NCBI GenBank assembly: GCA_018829445.1
Contig: JAHJTV010000073.1
Location: 248,001-312,000 of the forward strand
Length of the DNA: 64,000 nucleotides
Origin: a bacterium
GTDB lineage: Bacteria > SAR324 > XYD2-FULL-50-16
Direction: 5' to 3'
Shown: in pieces, positions 9,090 to 17,417 of the stretch
Layout of the letters: each line of letters starts with the position of its first letter
Numbering within the stretch: the first letter of the stretch is position 1
Position numbers and translations under genes: made by a program
Notes under the pieces: model-generated
Told to the model about the DNA's origin: nothing
Seen by the model: only the letters and a program-made list of their open reading frames with translations
Databases searched by the model: none

Positions 9090-9770
9090 CTACTGAAAGG
9101 TCATGTAAGCCACAATTCTCTGTTGGAAATCTTGGATATGCTTATCCAAAGTACCTTTGATTAACGCCGCATCCCTGTCCCTGATCGCTTTGACAATGGT
9201 GTCATGTTGGTTGGCCACTTCCAGATAGTGATTCTGTAACGAATTTCCAGGCGATATTTCATTACTGAACGAAAGATACGCAAGGCGTCGAGCTTCGCAT
9301 CTGACCATCTTTAATGAACGGACCAGATATTCATTATGGGAACAAAGCGAGAAATTGATATGAAACCGATTATTGGTTTCCACTAATTTCATTGTGTTTT
9401 GGCTTGGGATAGAAGCCTTTAGTTCTTCATTTGACTCCTCCATGACATCCAGGTAGCTGGAAACATTGTGACGAATGGCAAGGTCGGCAACCCCATGTTC
9501 GAGAATTCTTAATGCTTCAAAAACCGCCTTGGTGTTTTGAAGTAAAATCGGCCGGACAATAAAGCCCTTGTTATGGTGGGACTCCAGCATCATTTCTCCG
9601 GCAAGTTTCAGCAAAGTCTCCCGTATGGGTGTTCTGCCAATTTTCAGCTCCTTCATTAACTGCTTTTCTTCTAATTGTTGCCCGGGTGCGTATTCAAGTG
9701 TCACGATCTTGTTATAGATCTTCTCATATGCAGTTTCGGTTAAAGGCGATTTTGATTGTTTGCCGGCCAT
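9090..9770 (-). CDS. GntR family transcriptional regulator, FadR/FCD subfamily
   Basis: A 226-residue regulator with an N-terminal winged helix (residues 10-75, including LEEKQLMKELKIGRTPIRETL) and a C-terminal all-helical FCD ligand domain. Histidines in the FCD part (RFHINF, NQHDTIVKAI, DKHIQDF) fit the metal-binding pocket of this subfamily. It lies between the transporter genes and the M14 peptidase, 61 bp upstream of the peptidase, and probably controls the peptide-use island, perhaps responding to a peptide breakdown product or an organic acid. There is a GTATAC-centred dyad 220 bp upstream that could be its operator. Family is certain; ligand and targets are inference. Confidence 0.9.
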   Translation of the reverse strand: MAGKQSKSPLTETAYEKIYNKIVTLEYAPGQQLEEKQLMKELKIGRTPIRETLLKLAGEMMLESHHNKGFIVRPILLQNTKAVFEALRILEHGVADLAIRHNVSSYLDVMEESNEELKASIPSQNTMKLVETNNRFHINFSLCSHNEYLVRSLKMVRCEARRLAYLSFSNEISPGNSLQNHYLEVANQHDTIVKAIRDRDAALIKGTLDKHIQDFQQRIVAYMTFQ

Positions 9771-9988
9771 ATTTTTTTGACGTTGGTTGGAATTGTTATG
9801 TGAAATATTGATTGTGGTATATTTTTTTGTACGAATCAGGAAAAGCAGACTTATCTAACTCTTCACAGTTTGTTTCTACCTTAATTTATAAAAATCCGCC
9901 AGTGCCAAGTCTTCTTTGTTGTTTCCTTTTTCAGGGCTCTGTTGATTGTGACTACGACCGGGTTGAGTCTCATCATATTGGATGGTTG

Positions 9989-9999
9989 TTGTATACCAA
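9989..9999. promoter_or_regulatory. Candidate GntR operator TTGTATACCAA
   Basis: A GTATAC-centred near-palindrome in the 246-bp gap between the dppC-like stop and the gntR start. FadR-subfamily regulators often bind TNGTNNNACNA-like dyads; this site differs at one position. A related TTGTACTTCAA lies in the divergent region near 15570. Both are short and could be chance. Confidence 0.3.
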
Positions 10000-10016
10000 C
10001 AGTTTAAGAGCAGCTG

Positions 10017-10895
10017 TCAGACATCAAGATTTGGATCCAATCGGTCTCGAAGCCAGTCGCCAAGGAGGTTAAACCCCAATACGGGAAGCATAATGGCGAT
10101 ACCCGGAAAAGTTGCAATCCACCAGGCAGTGGCAAAATAGTCTCTGCCTTCAGCCAGCATCGATCCCCAGGCTGGGATGTCAGGAGAGATTCCCACTCCG
10201 ATAAAGGTAAGTGAAGCCTCCAAGAGAATATTATTGGCTATTTGGAGCGTACTAATAACCACGATTGAAGATAACACATTCGGTAGGATATGAATAAACA
10301 TGATTCTGACATGAGAAGCTCCGACAGATTTAACAGCGTGAACATACTCCATCTCTTTGATAGTTAACACCTCGCTGCGCGTCACTCGGGTGAATCCCAC
10401 CCAGCTGCTGAACGACAGGATAATAACTATTTTCCAGAACCCGGAACCAAAAATGGCCATAAACAGTATGGCCAACAGGATAAATGGAAAAGCCAGTTGA
10501 ATATCGGATATCCTCATAATGATATCCTCGATGATTCCTCCAAAGTAGCCTGCTAGCAGACCCAGCAGCACACCGACTACCATTCCAATTGACACTGACA
10601 ATACCCCGATCGTGATAGACGTGCGTGCGCCATAAATAATTCGGGAATAGAGATCCCTTCCCAATTGATCGGCTCCTAACAGATATTTTGATTTACCGGT
10701 TGTATCAGAGTAAGCCGGTTGTTTCAGACGATCCCTCAGATTCATATCATCAGGGCCGTATGGTGCTATCTGTGGTCCGAAAAGGGTTACAAGTAAAAGA
10801 AACAGTACCAGCAATCCTCCCAGTAAACCTCTTAAATTGCGGATGAATCGTCTAAATTGTATGGTCGATTTTGAGTGTTGAACGATGCCTTCCAT
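10017..10895 (-). CDS. dppC: Dipeptide/oligopeptide ABC transporter permease, DppC/OppC type
   Basis: Inner-membrane permease of 292 residues. It has the typical N-terminal cytoplasmic extension and first helix, the periplasmic loop with LLGADQLGRDLYSRIIYGAR that is diagnostic of DppC/OppC, six hydrophobic segments in total, and the EAA loop EASLTFIGVGISPDIPAWGSML facing the ATPases. The start ATG is preceded by AGGTGAG at good spacing. It follows the DppB-like permease by 32 bp in the same operon. Family membership is certain; whether substrates are dipeptides, longer peptides or another solute (such as modified amino acids) is inferred from neighbours. Confidence 0.93.
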   Translation of the reverse strand: MEGIVQHSKSTIQFRRFIRNLRGLLGGLLVLFLLLVTLFGPQIAPYGPDDMNLRDRLKQPAYSDTTGKSKYLLGADQLGRDLYSRIIYGARTSITIGVLSVSIGMVVGVLLGLLAGYFGGIIEDIIMRISDIQLAFPFILLAILFMAIFGSGFWKIVIILSFSSWVGFTRVTRSEVLTIKEMEYVHAVKSVGASHVRIMFIHILPNVLSSIVVISTLQIANNILLEASLTFIGVGISPDIPAWGSMLAEGRDYFATAWWIATFPGIAIMLPVLGFNLLGDWLRDRLDPNLDV

Positions 10896-10927
10896 AACTC
10901 ACCTGTGTCTGATGGGGTTGATTAAGG

Positions 10928-11848
10928 TTATGTGACCCGGATGCGCGGATCTAAGAATCCGTATGTCACATCAACGATAAAATTGGTGAGCACCATCACA
11001 ATGGCCAGGAAAAATACCGTTCCCTGGATAACGGGGAAATCTCTCTGAGAGATCGCATCTACCAGCATCCGACCGATCCCTGGCCAGGAAAACACTTTTT
11101 CGATGATGACAGTCCCTCCTAAAAGAGCGCCAAACTGCAATCCGATGTAGGTTACAACCGGAATGAGAGCATTTCTAAAACCATGAAGGAGGATGACTCT
11201 CCATTCAGCGATTCCTTTAGCTCGAGCTGTAACGATGTATTGCCGGTTCATGGTATCCAGCATGGATGAGCGAACCAATCGGGCCAGGATTCCTGATAAA
11301 ATCAGGCCAAGTGTTAAAGAGGGAAGTATGATGTATTCCCAGCTTTCAAAACCGGAGGGAGGCAACCAGCGCAAATTGACGGCAAACAGCAGGATAAATA
11401 TAATCCCCAGCCAGAAATTGGGCATGGAGAGACCAAAAATGGCAAAACTCTGTCCGAACATATCCAAAAGACTGCCTCGTTTTAACGCAGAAAGAATACC
11501 GATCGGAAAAGAGATGCAAAAAGAGATCAACATGGCGGACAGAGTCAGAATCATGGTAGCTCCAAGCCGTTCGCCGATCATGGCAGATACCTTTTGATTG
11601 GTATAGTAAGACTTGCCCAGATCCCCTTTTAGCAATTGCCGGAGGAATATAAAATATTGAGTCGCATAAGACTTATCCAATCCGAGTTGCTCTTTGATCT
11701 GCGCAATCTCCTCCTTGGAGGGCTCCCCCGCCTGGAACATTAATGTCGTTGGGTCTCCTGAAGTTCGCACCCCGATAAAAACCAGCAGTGACAATACCAC
11801 CACTGCTAATATCCCATGCATTAAACGTTTAACGATAAAACTGATCAC
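10928..11848 (-). CDS. dppB: Dipeptide/oligopeptide ABC transporter permease, DppB/OppB type
   Basis: Inner-membrane permease that pairs with the DppC-like protein. The start is taken as GTG at 11848, because AGAGGA lies 7 bp upstream and the protein then begins ISFIVKRLMHG, as DppB proteins do; the longer frame from ATG 11899 has no ribosome site. Visible hallmarks are GDPTTLM near the N-terminus, LGLDKSYATQYFIFL in the periplasmic loop, TARAKGIAEWRVILLHGFRN (the EAA motif) and the final helices ending in a DPRIRVT tail, typical for the family. It lies between the binding protein gene and dppC. Confidence 0.93.
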   Translation of the reverse strand: MISFIVKRLMHGILAVVVLSLLVFIGVRTSGDPTTLMFQAGEPSKEEIAQIKEQLGLDKSYATQYFIFLRQLLKGDLGKSYYTNQKVSAMIGERLGATMILTLSAMLISFCISFPIGILSALKRGSLLDMFGQSFAIFGLSMPNFWLGIIFILLFAVNLRWLPPSGFESWEYIILPSLTLGLILSGILARLVRSSMLDTMNRQYIVTARAKGIAEWRVILLHGFRNALIPVVTYIGLQFGALLGGTVIIEKVFSWPGIGRMLVDAISQRDFPVIQGTVFFLAIVMVLTNFIVDVTYGFLDPRIRVT

Positions 11849-11929
11849 GGTATAATCCTCTGATTGGTTCGTTGGTCGATCCAAAAAACGATCCCGCATG
11901 TTTAAAACAACATACGGGAAAAGTTGAGC

Positions 11930-13459
11930 TTAATCTTCGAGATAAACGTTCTCCAGCCTGATCCGGCTGTCCGCCGGTGCTCGAAAACCTTTTACCTGTT
12001 TGTTGGTACCCCAAAGTTCAACGTTTTGATAAAGCGGAATATCCGGGATCAGCTCGAATAGCCGCTGTGATAATTGACTGAAAGCTTTCTTACGGATTGC
12101 CGGGTCCATCGTACTTCTTTCTAAGGTCAACAACTCTTCAACCCTAGGATCATCAATATCCGGGTTCCAATGTTCACCTTTGTGATAGAGAAGATAGGCT
12201 GTATTGTCAAAATCCAGCGTCCAACCACCCCAACCTTGTCGGAAGATATGACCCGCTTTTCCTTTAGGGATCATTTCAGAAAAATAAACGTTTGCTTCAA
12301 CTGTTTCCAGTTTTGTTTTTATCCCGATCTGCTTCAGGTATAGCTGAATTGCTTGCGAAACTTCCTTAAAATCGGCATCACTGGCAGTGGTCTTCATTGT
12401 CAGTGTCTGGTCAAAATCATACCCTGCTTCCTTCAATAGTTGTTTTGCTCGTGTCGGATCGTATTTGCGGAGCGGTAGACTTTCGTCATAGCCAAAACTC
12501 AGCTTGCTTTGGAAGGAGTTGATGCGTCGTCCATTGTTCTGCAAAACGGTTTCAATAATCATATCCACGTCAATTGCCAGGGCAATGGCTTCTCTAACCC
12601 GGATGTCATTTGTAGGGGCGGACTTTGTATCGAGTCGCACTGAGTATACGGTTGGCGAGTCTACTCTTATTAATTCGAGATCATCCGCATCTTTTACGAG
12701 ATTTGCCTGACTCAACATAATCCGGTTGGCAATGTCGATGTTACCGGTTTGAAGTTCCGCAACTCTTGTAGTGGCTTCCGGAATAATTTTGAAGGTCACT
12801 TTTTCCAGTTTTGGTAGCGGCTTTTTCCAATACTCATCAAATCGAACCAATTCAACCGTCTGGTCTCTTTTGTAGCTCACCATTGCAAACGGTCCGGTTC
12901 CTGCGGGATGTGTATCAAAATAATCTTCTCCTTTTTCTTCAATGTATCCCTTCGGCACAATAACGCCGCCATATCCAGCTAGCTTAACGATCATTACCGG
13001 GTCAATCTCCTTGAGCATAAAATCAACCGTATAATCGTTTATAATCTTTACCTCCTGAATAACTGAATAATTTCCTTTTTGAGGGGATTTGCTGTCTTTG
13101 GCTAATATTCTCTCAAAAGTATACTTCACGGAATCTGCTTTAAAAGCATGACCGCTATGAAACTTCACCCCTTTTCGCAAATGGAACCGGATCGTTTTAC
13201 TCTGATTCAGAATCTCCCAGGAAGTTGCCAGGCCTGGCTTGATATTCATATCAAGATCTCTCTCAACCAGACCTTCAAAAACCGAAGTTCCGATAACACT
13301 CCAATCAACTCGAAAAGAATCCATCGGATCCCAATTCTGCGGATCACCGATCACGCCGATTTTAATATGTTGTTCGGCTGCCATGACGGGACTTGCCAAA
13401 AATACAGCAGCTATAACCGTCACAATTGAAAAAAAACGACTAAGTTTTCTATATTTCAT
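11930..13459 (-). CDS. Periplasmic peptide-binding protein of an ABC transporter (SBP family 5)
   Basis: A DppA/OppA-type solute-binding protein of 509 residues, exported by an N-terminal signal peptide (hydrophobic stretch ending SPVMA before AEQ). Family landmarks include GDPQNWDPMDS, VFEGLVERD, the FHLRKGVKFHSG motif, and the AGTGPFAM turn near residue 165. The start is the ATG at 13459, which has GGAGAG six bases upstream; an in-frame ATG at 13471 would place that ribosome site inside the gene. It captures the substrate in the periplasm and hands it to the DppBC-like permeases encoded just downstream. Specificity cannot be read directly. Confidence 0.92.
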   Translation of the reverse strand: MKYRKLSRFFSIVTVIAAVFLASPVMAAEQHIKIGVIGDPQNWDPMDSFRVDWSVIGTSVFEGLVERDLDMNIKPGLATSWEILNQSKTIRFHLRKGVKFHSGHAFKADSVKYTFERILAKDSKSPQKGNYSVIQEVKIINDYTVDFMLKEIDPVMIVKLAGYGGVIVPKGYIEEKGEDYFDTHPAGTGPFAMVSYKRDQTVELVRFDEYWKKPLPKLEKVTFKIIPEATTRVAELQTGNIDIANRIMLSQANLVKDADDLELIRVDSPTVYSVRLDTKSAPTNDIRVREAIALAIDVDMIIETVLQNNGRRINSFQSKLSFGYDESLPLRKYDPTRAKQLLKEAGYDFDQTLTMKTTASDADFKEVSQAIQLYLKQIGIKTKLETVEANVYFSEMIPKGKAGHIFRQGWGGWTLDFDNTAYLLYHKGEHWNPDIDDPRVEELLTLERSTMDPAIRKKAFSQLSQRLFELIPDIPLYQNVELWGTNKQVKGFRAPADSRIRLENVYLED

Positions 13460-13489
13460 GTTACTCTCCATAAAGGTGCAACTGACAGA

Positions 13490-14458
13490 CTAGTATAAAT
13501 GACAGGCGACTTGATGGGTCTCCGCCATGTTACGCAAAACCGGCAATTTTTTCGAACAGATATCCATTGCCTTGGGACATCTGGTGTGAAAAGAACAACC
13601 CGAAGGTGGGTTGGCCGGGCTGGGGACATCCCCGGTTAAAACAATCCGATTCCTGTTTGCCGCCGGATCGGGCACTGGAATTGCGGACAGGAGGGATTGG
13701 GTATAGGGATGTAAAGGAGATCGGTAAAGATCCACTTTTGAAGCGGTTTCTACGAATTTACCCAGATACATGACAGCGATGCGGTTACAAAAATGTTTCA
13801 CGACGCTGAGATCGTGTGAAATAAAAATATAGGTCAGTCCAAGCTCCTTCTGTAAATTCCGCATCAAATTCAAAATCTGGGATTGTATTGACACGTCCAG
13901 TGCTGATACCGGTTCATCTGCAACAATAACTTTTGGCTTTAGTACCAATGCACGAGCAATACAGATCCGTTGACGTTGGCCTCCACTGAATTCATGAGGA
14001 TACCGCTTGTAAAACGATCTCTTCAATCCCACTATTTCCAGCAACTCTTCCACTGCTTTCCGTCTTTCCGATGCGTTCCCAATTCCATGAACAGCTAAAG
14101 GTTCGCCGATGATCCGTCCTACCGGAATTCGGGGATTCAAAGAAGCAAAAGGATCCTGAAAAATCATTTGCAGTTCACACTGCTTTTTTCGAAATTGTTT
14201 TCGAGACATGGAGAACAGCTCTTCATTCTCAAAATGAACCGTTCCATTGGTGGGTTGAGTCAACCTTACCAGCAGGCGACCGATTGTTGTCTTGCCACAA
14301 CCTGATTCTCCCACAATACCGAAGCTCTCGCTTTTGATCACATTAAAACTTACATCATCAACAGCTTTTACGAAAATCTTCGGGCTGAACATTCCCCGGT
14401 TGACAACAAAGGTTTTTTTCAAATGTGTTATTTCCAACAGATGTTGAATTGACATCAT
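13490..14458 (-). CDS. dppF: Peptide ABC transporter ATP-binding protein, DppF/OppF type
   Basis: Cytoplasmic ATPase of 322 residues that powers peptide import. It has the Walker A motif GESGCGKTT near residue 52, the Q-loop in MIFQDPFASLNPR, the ABC signature FSGGQRQR, Walker B VIVADEPVSALD and the switch histidine in FISHDLSV. The C-terminal oligopeptide-transporter extension with CSFHTRCPKAMDIC, a cysteine cluster typical of DppD/DppF (sometimes an Fe-S site), is complete. It overlaps nothing and lies 10 bp after the second ATPase gene, so the two are cotranslated and form a heterodimer. Confidence 0.93.
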   Translation of the reverse strand: MMSIQHLLEITHLKKTFVVNRGMFSPKIFVKAVDDVSFNVIKSESFGIVGESGCGKTTIGRLLVRLTQPTNGTVHFENEELFSMSRKQFRKKQCELQMIFQDPFASLNPRIPVGRIIGEPLAVHGIGNASERRKAVEELLEIVGLKRSFYKRYPHEFSGGQRQRICIARALVLKPKVIVADEPVSALDVSIQSQILNLMRNLQKELGLTYIFISHDLSVVKHFCNRIAVMYLGKFVETASKVDLYRSPLHPYTQSLLSAIPVPDPAANRNRIVLTGDVPSPANPPSGCSFHTRCPKAMDICSKKLPVLRNMAETHQVACHLY

Positions 14459-14468
14459 CAGTCTTACC

Positions 14469-15437
14469 CTATTGATAAAGCCAGCATTTTACACCGGCAT
14501 ATTCTGAGAATGAATGCATATCAGGCTCTTCTCGATGGCATTGATCCATTGCCACTTCACAGCGAGGTGCAAACCTACACCCCTCAGGCATTCTCTGTGG
14601 GTGGGGGACCATTCCCTTAATGGTTTCCAGAAACTCAGTATTTTGGTCCAATTTGGGGATGGATTTTAATAACGCTTTGGTATAAGGGTGCTTGGGGAAT
14701 TTGAACAGCTCTTCGGTTTCTCCGGTTTCCACAACCTGACCGGCATACATCACCAGAACGTTTCGGCACATGCCGGCTACGACCCCAAGATCGTGCGTTA
14801 TCAGCATGGTTGCCATTTTCATATTATCCTGAAGGGATTGAATCAATTCCAAAATCTGAGCTTGGATACTAACGTCCAATGCTGTTGTCGGTTCATCCGC
14901 CAGTAATAAAACCGGTGATAGGGCAATGGCCAGTGCTATCACCACACGTTGACGCATTCCACCTGATAATTCATGGGGATAACGATTGGCAAAATCATTC
15001 GATTGGGGAATTCCTACCTTTTCAAAAATGTCCACAGCCCATGCAAGAGCCTCTTTTTTTGATATTTTGCGATGAGCCCTGATGAGCTCTACCACTTGGC
15101 TGCCAACCGTGTATACCGGATTAAGGGAGGTCATCGGTTCCTGAAAAATCATCGCCATACGATCACCTCGAAGCTGTCGTCTCTTTTTGGGATTCAACTT
15201 CAAAAGATCTCTGCCTTCGTATATGATCTCCCCATTATAAACCTGGGCGTTTGAAGGCAGTAGTCCCATGATGGCGTGAGCAAGAACGCTTTTACCACTG
15301 CCCGACTCACCTACCACTCCCAATGATTCTCCCGAATGTATCCTAAAAGTGATATCTTTCAAAATAGGAATGATTACATCTTCCACTTCAAATGCGGTGG
15401 ATAACCTCCTGATGTCTAATAAAATCTCTTCTGACAA
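14469..15437 (-). CDS. dppD: Peptide ABC transporter ATP-binding protein, DppD/OppD type
   Basis: Partner ATPase of the DppF-like protein and first gene of the transporter operon. Walker A is GESGSGKS near residue 41, the Q-loop MIFQEPMTSLNP, signature LSGGMRQR, Walker B LLLADEPTTALD and switch LITHDLGV. The C-terminal CRFAPRCEVAMDQC cluster matches DppD. Translation starts at a TTG codon with AGGGGA six bases upstream, which explains the lack of a nearby ATG. About 160 bp upstream lies a candidate sigma-70-like promoter with a CRP-like dyad. Confidence 0.93.
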   Translation of the reverse strand: MSEEILLDIRRLSTAFEVEDVIIPILKDITFRIHSGESLGVVGESGSGKSVLAHAIMGLLPSNAQVYNGEIIYEGRDLLKLNPKKRRQLRGDRMAMIFQEPMTSLNPVYTVGSQVVELIRAHRKISKKEALAWAVDIFEKVGIPQSNDFANRYPHELSGGMRQRVVIALAIALSPVLLLADEPTTALDVSIQAQILELIQSLQDNMKMATMLITHDLGVVAGMCRNVLVMYAGQVVETGETEELFKFPKHPYTKALLKSIPKLDQNTEFLETIKGMVPHPQRMPEGCRFAPRCEVAMDQCHREEPDMHSFSEYAGVKCWLYQ

Positions 15438-15605
15438 TCGCTTCCCCTGTCTGTGTGGGTCAAAAATCGAATGGACTCTGCAAATTTACGAAAGATTAAG
15501 TGCAACTGCAATAACCTATTAAATCTGTCAGTCGGGTTTCCGCTTTTGGATCGATACTCTTGTACTTCAAAGATGATAGTTGGACTACTTTTCTTAACGT
15601 GAATA

Positions 15606-15635
15606 TTTATAAAATGTATTTGAAATATATTGCAA
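15606..15635 (-). promoter_or_regulatory. Candidate promoter for the peptide transporter operon
   Basis: Reading on the minus strand, a TTGCAA -35 box (15630-15635) is followed after 18 bp by TATAAA (15606-15611). This would start transcription near 15599, leaving a leader of about 160 nt before the dppD-like TTG codon. The spacing and -10 box are good, the -35 matches four of six positions. Confidence 0.45.
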
Positions 15636-15652
15636 CTGTTTTTTTTAGCCTC

Positions 15653-15668
15653 TGTGATATTTATCACT
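15653..15668. promoter_or_regulatory. CRP/FNR-family-like operator TGTGATATTTATCACT
   Basis: The 14-bp core GTGATA-TT-TATCAC (15654-15667) is a perfect dyad and the whole matches the CRP consensus TGTGA-N6-TCACA at nine of ten defined bases. Its centre lies about 61 bp upstream of the predicted start of the transporter operon, a classical activator position. A CRP homologue is not seen in the window, so the regulator is inferred. Confidence 0.5.
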
Positions 15669-15723
15669 TATTGAACCACCCATTTCAATATGAACTTACT
15701 CTCTCTCCATTCAGTCGATATGG

Positions 15724-15742
15724 AATACTGTTCGTTAGTATT
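15724..15742. promoter_or_regulatory. Inverted repeat AATACT-N7-AGTATT in the divergent region
   Basis: Six-base perfect arms with a 7-nt spacer located between the transporter promoter and the pxp promoter. It may bind a dimeric regulator such as the island's GntR protein, but there is no direct evidence for this and the arms are AT-rich. Confidence 0.3.
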
Positions 15743-15795
15743 TATGGAGTAGAGCTCGGTTTATCTAGAAAAAAAAATTGTTCTGATAATTGGCG

Positions 15796-15824
15796 TTGAC
15801 ATATATGCAAAATATATTTTAAAT
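15796..15824 (+). promoter_or_regulatory. Candidate promoter for pxpBAC
   Basis: A perfect TTGACA -35 box (15796-15801) is followed after 17 bp by TTAAAT (15819-15824), four of six matches to the -10 consensus. It lies about 200 bp upstream of pxpB in an AT-rich stretch that includes the palindrome AAAATATATTTT (15809-15820) within the spacer and -10 region, which could double as an operator. Confidence 0.45.
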
Positions 15825-16028
15825 ATTTTTAAAACATACTCAGTCATTCGGCTAATTATGAAACATTTCCTGAGTGGGGTTTTTGGGTTAGTATTAAAGC
15901 TTGAGTTTTTTTGTAGATTTAGGAAAAGATTCGGGTGTATGGGGAGGAGGCCGCCGGGTTGATAATAGGCGACTGTCAGGCGGGCTAATCAGATGCAGGT
16001 TTATTGTTGAAGAAGAATAGAAAACTTT

Positions 16029-16685
16029 ATGCTATCAAAGAGATATTTTATTGGAGATTCCTGCATTTGTTGGTCTTTTGGCGACGAAATCAGTGCCGGG
16101 CTTTCCTCCAGGATCATCAGTCTCTATCGGCAATTAAAAGCAGAGCCTTTCATGCAAAAGTTGGGCGCTCTAGATCTGGTGCCCTCTTACACTGAGCTTG
16201 CCATCTATTTTAATCCGCTTGAATGTTCCGTTGAAACAATAACTCAAGCAGTGGAGGAGCTGGTTGCCGAGCGGTTTCAATCCATTGATCCGATGACCTT
16301 TACATTGGAAAGCCCTGGAAGCACCCATATTATTCCGGTTATATACAATGGAGCGGATCTGCAAAGGGTAGCCGATTTCCACAATCTGACAATTAACGAG
16401 GTGATTGATCGACATGTCAATGGAAAGTATGTGGTTGCCATGATCGGCTTTCTTCCTCATTTCCCTTACTTAATCGGATTAGATAAAAGTCTGGAGACGC
16501 CTCGACTAGACACACCCAGAAAGATTGTACCAGCAGGAGCGGTCGCTATTGGGGGGGGTCAAACCGGGATATATCCTCAACAGTCGCCTGGGGGGTGGAA
16601 TATCCTCGGTATTACTCACCCGGATAATCTGTTTTCCATTGAGCCGGGGGATTCTGTAATTTTCAAGAAAGTTGATACGTTATGA
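16029..16685 (+). CDS. pxpB: 5-oxoprolinase subunit B (KipI-like)
   Basis: PxpB together with PxpC and PxpA hydrolyses 5-oxoproline (pyroglutamate) to glutamate with ATP. The 218-residue protein has a KipI/cyclophilin-like C-terminal domain with the signature GFLPHFPYLIGLD, the TPRKIVPAGAVAIGGGQTG stretch and YPQQSPGGWNILG, in the expected order at about residues 134-195. The N-terminal domain includes the PSYTELAIYFNP strand also seen in KipI. Its stop overlaps the pxpA start in ATGA, so translation is coupled. It is the first gene of the plus-strand operon opposite the peptide transporter. Confidence 0.92.
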   Translation: MLSKRYFIGDSCICWSFGDEISAGLSSRIISLYRQLKAEPFMQKLGALDLVPSYTELAIYFNPLECSVETITQAVEELVAERFQSIDPMTFTLESPGSTHIIPVIYNGADLQRVADFHNLTINEVIDRHVNGKYVVAMIGFLPHFPYLIGLDKSLETPRLDTPRKIVPAGAVAIGGGQTGIYPQQSPGGWNILGITHPDNLFSIEPGDSVIFKKVDTL

Positions 16686-17413
16686 TGACAGTAAATTGCG
16701 ATATTGGAGAACGAGGCGCCGATAACAGGATAGACCTTCAATTGATGGATTTTATTCAGATAGCAAACATCGCATGCGGAGGACATGCAGGTGATGAGAA
16801 CAGTATTGCTGTTTTTCGATCATTGGCAGAATCAAAAAATGTGGAAGTTGCAGGACACCTCAGTTATCCGGACAGGGAGAATTTTGGGAGGATCAGTTTG
16901 AAATTGTCTGAGACCCGTCTTATTCAAGCGCTTGATGAACAGTACCAGCACATAGCGGATATCAAAATGGTTAAGTTTCATGGTGCTTTGTACAATGACA
17001 GTTGTGTCGATAAGCAACTTGCAGCCGTGTTAACAAACTGGCTTGTTCAAAAAGGAATCAATCGCGTGATCACCGGGTTCGATTCAGAATTGGCGAAAGC
17101 TTGTGTCAGTCACCCGATTAGGATCATAAGAGAAGCATTTGCTGAAAGACGCTATGTATATTCCAGGGAGAGTGGTCGGCTCAGCCTGGTTAAAAGAGAT
17201 CGACCGGAAGCCTGTATTGTTAAATGTGATGAGGCCCTGAAACAGTCACTTTCAATTGTCAAGGATCAAGCGGTGATGGCGTTTGTTGAAAGTGGAACGG
17301 AAGGAGTACGAAGAGAATCAATCCCAATTAAAGCCGACACGATCTGTATCCACTCCGACTCCGTTATCTCGCTGGAATTAGCCCGGCGTTTATCAAAACA
17401 ACTTTTGTCCTGA
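16682..17413 (+). CDS. pxpA: 5-oxoprolinase subunit A (LamB/YcsF family)
   Basis: The TIM-barrel-like LamB/YcsF subunit of bacterial 5-oxoprolinase. Family motifs are clear: IANIACGGHAGDE near residue 30, GHLSYPDRENFGR near residue 58, KFHGALYND near 99, EAFAERRY near 150 and TICIHSDS near 222. At 243 residues it is normal length. It overlaps pxpB by four bases and precedes pxpC by 4 bp, so the three subunits are made together. The usual GFHAGD has Gly instead of Phe (GGHAGD), a mild variation. Confidence 0.93.
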   Translation: MMTVNCDIGERGADNRIDLQLMDFIQIANIACGGHAGDENSIAVFRSLAESKNVEVAGHLSYPDRENFGRISLKLSETRLIQALDEQYQHIADIKMVKFHGALYNDSCVDKQLAAVLTNWLVQKGINRVITGFDSELAKACVSHPIRIIREAFAERRYVYSRESGRLSLVKRDRPEACIVKCDEALKQSLSIVKDQAVMAFVESGTEGVRRESIPIKADTICIHSDSVISLELARRLSKQLLS

Positions 17414-17417
17414 ATTA

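Noticed and set aside
9812-10072. Open frame of 86 codons between dppC and gntR
   Set aside because: It overlaps the dppC-like gene, has a mixed composition without motifs and no ribosome site; the region is better seen as regulatory.
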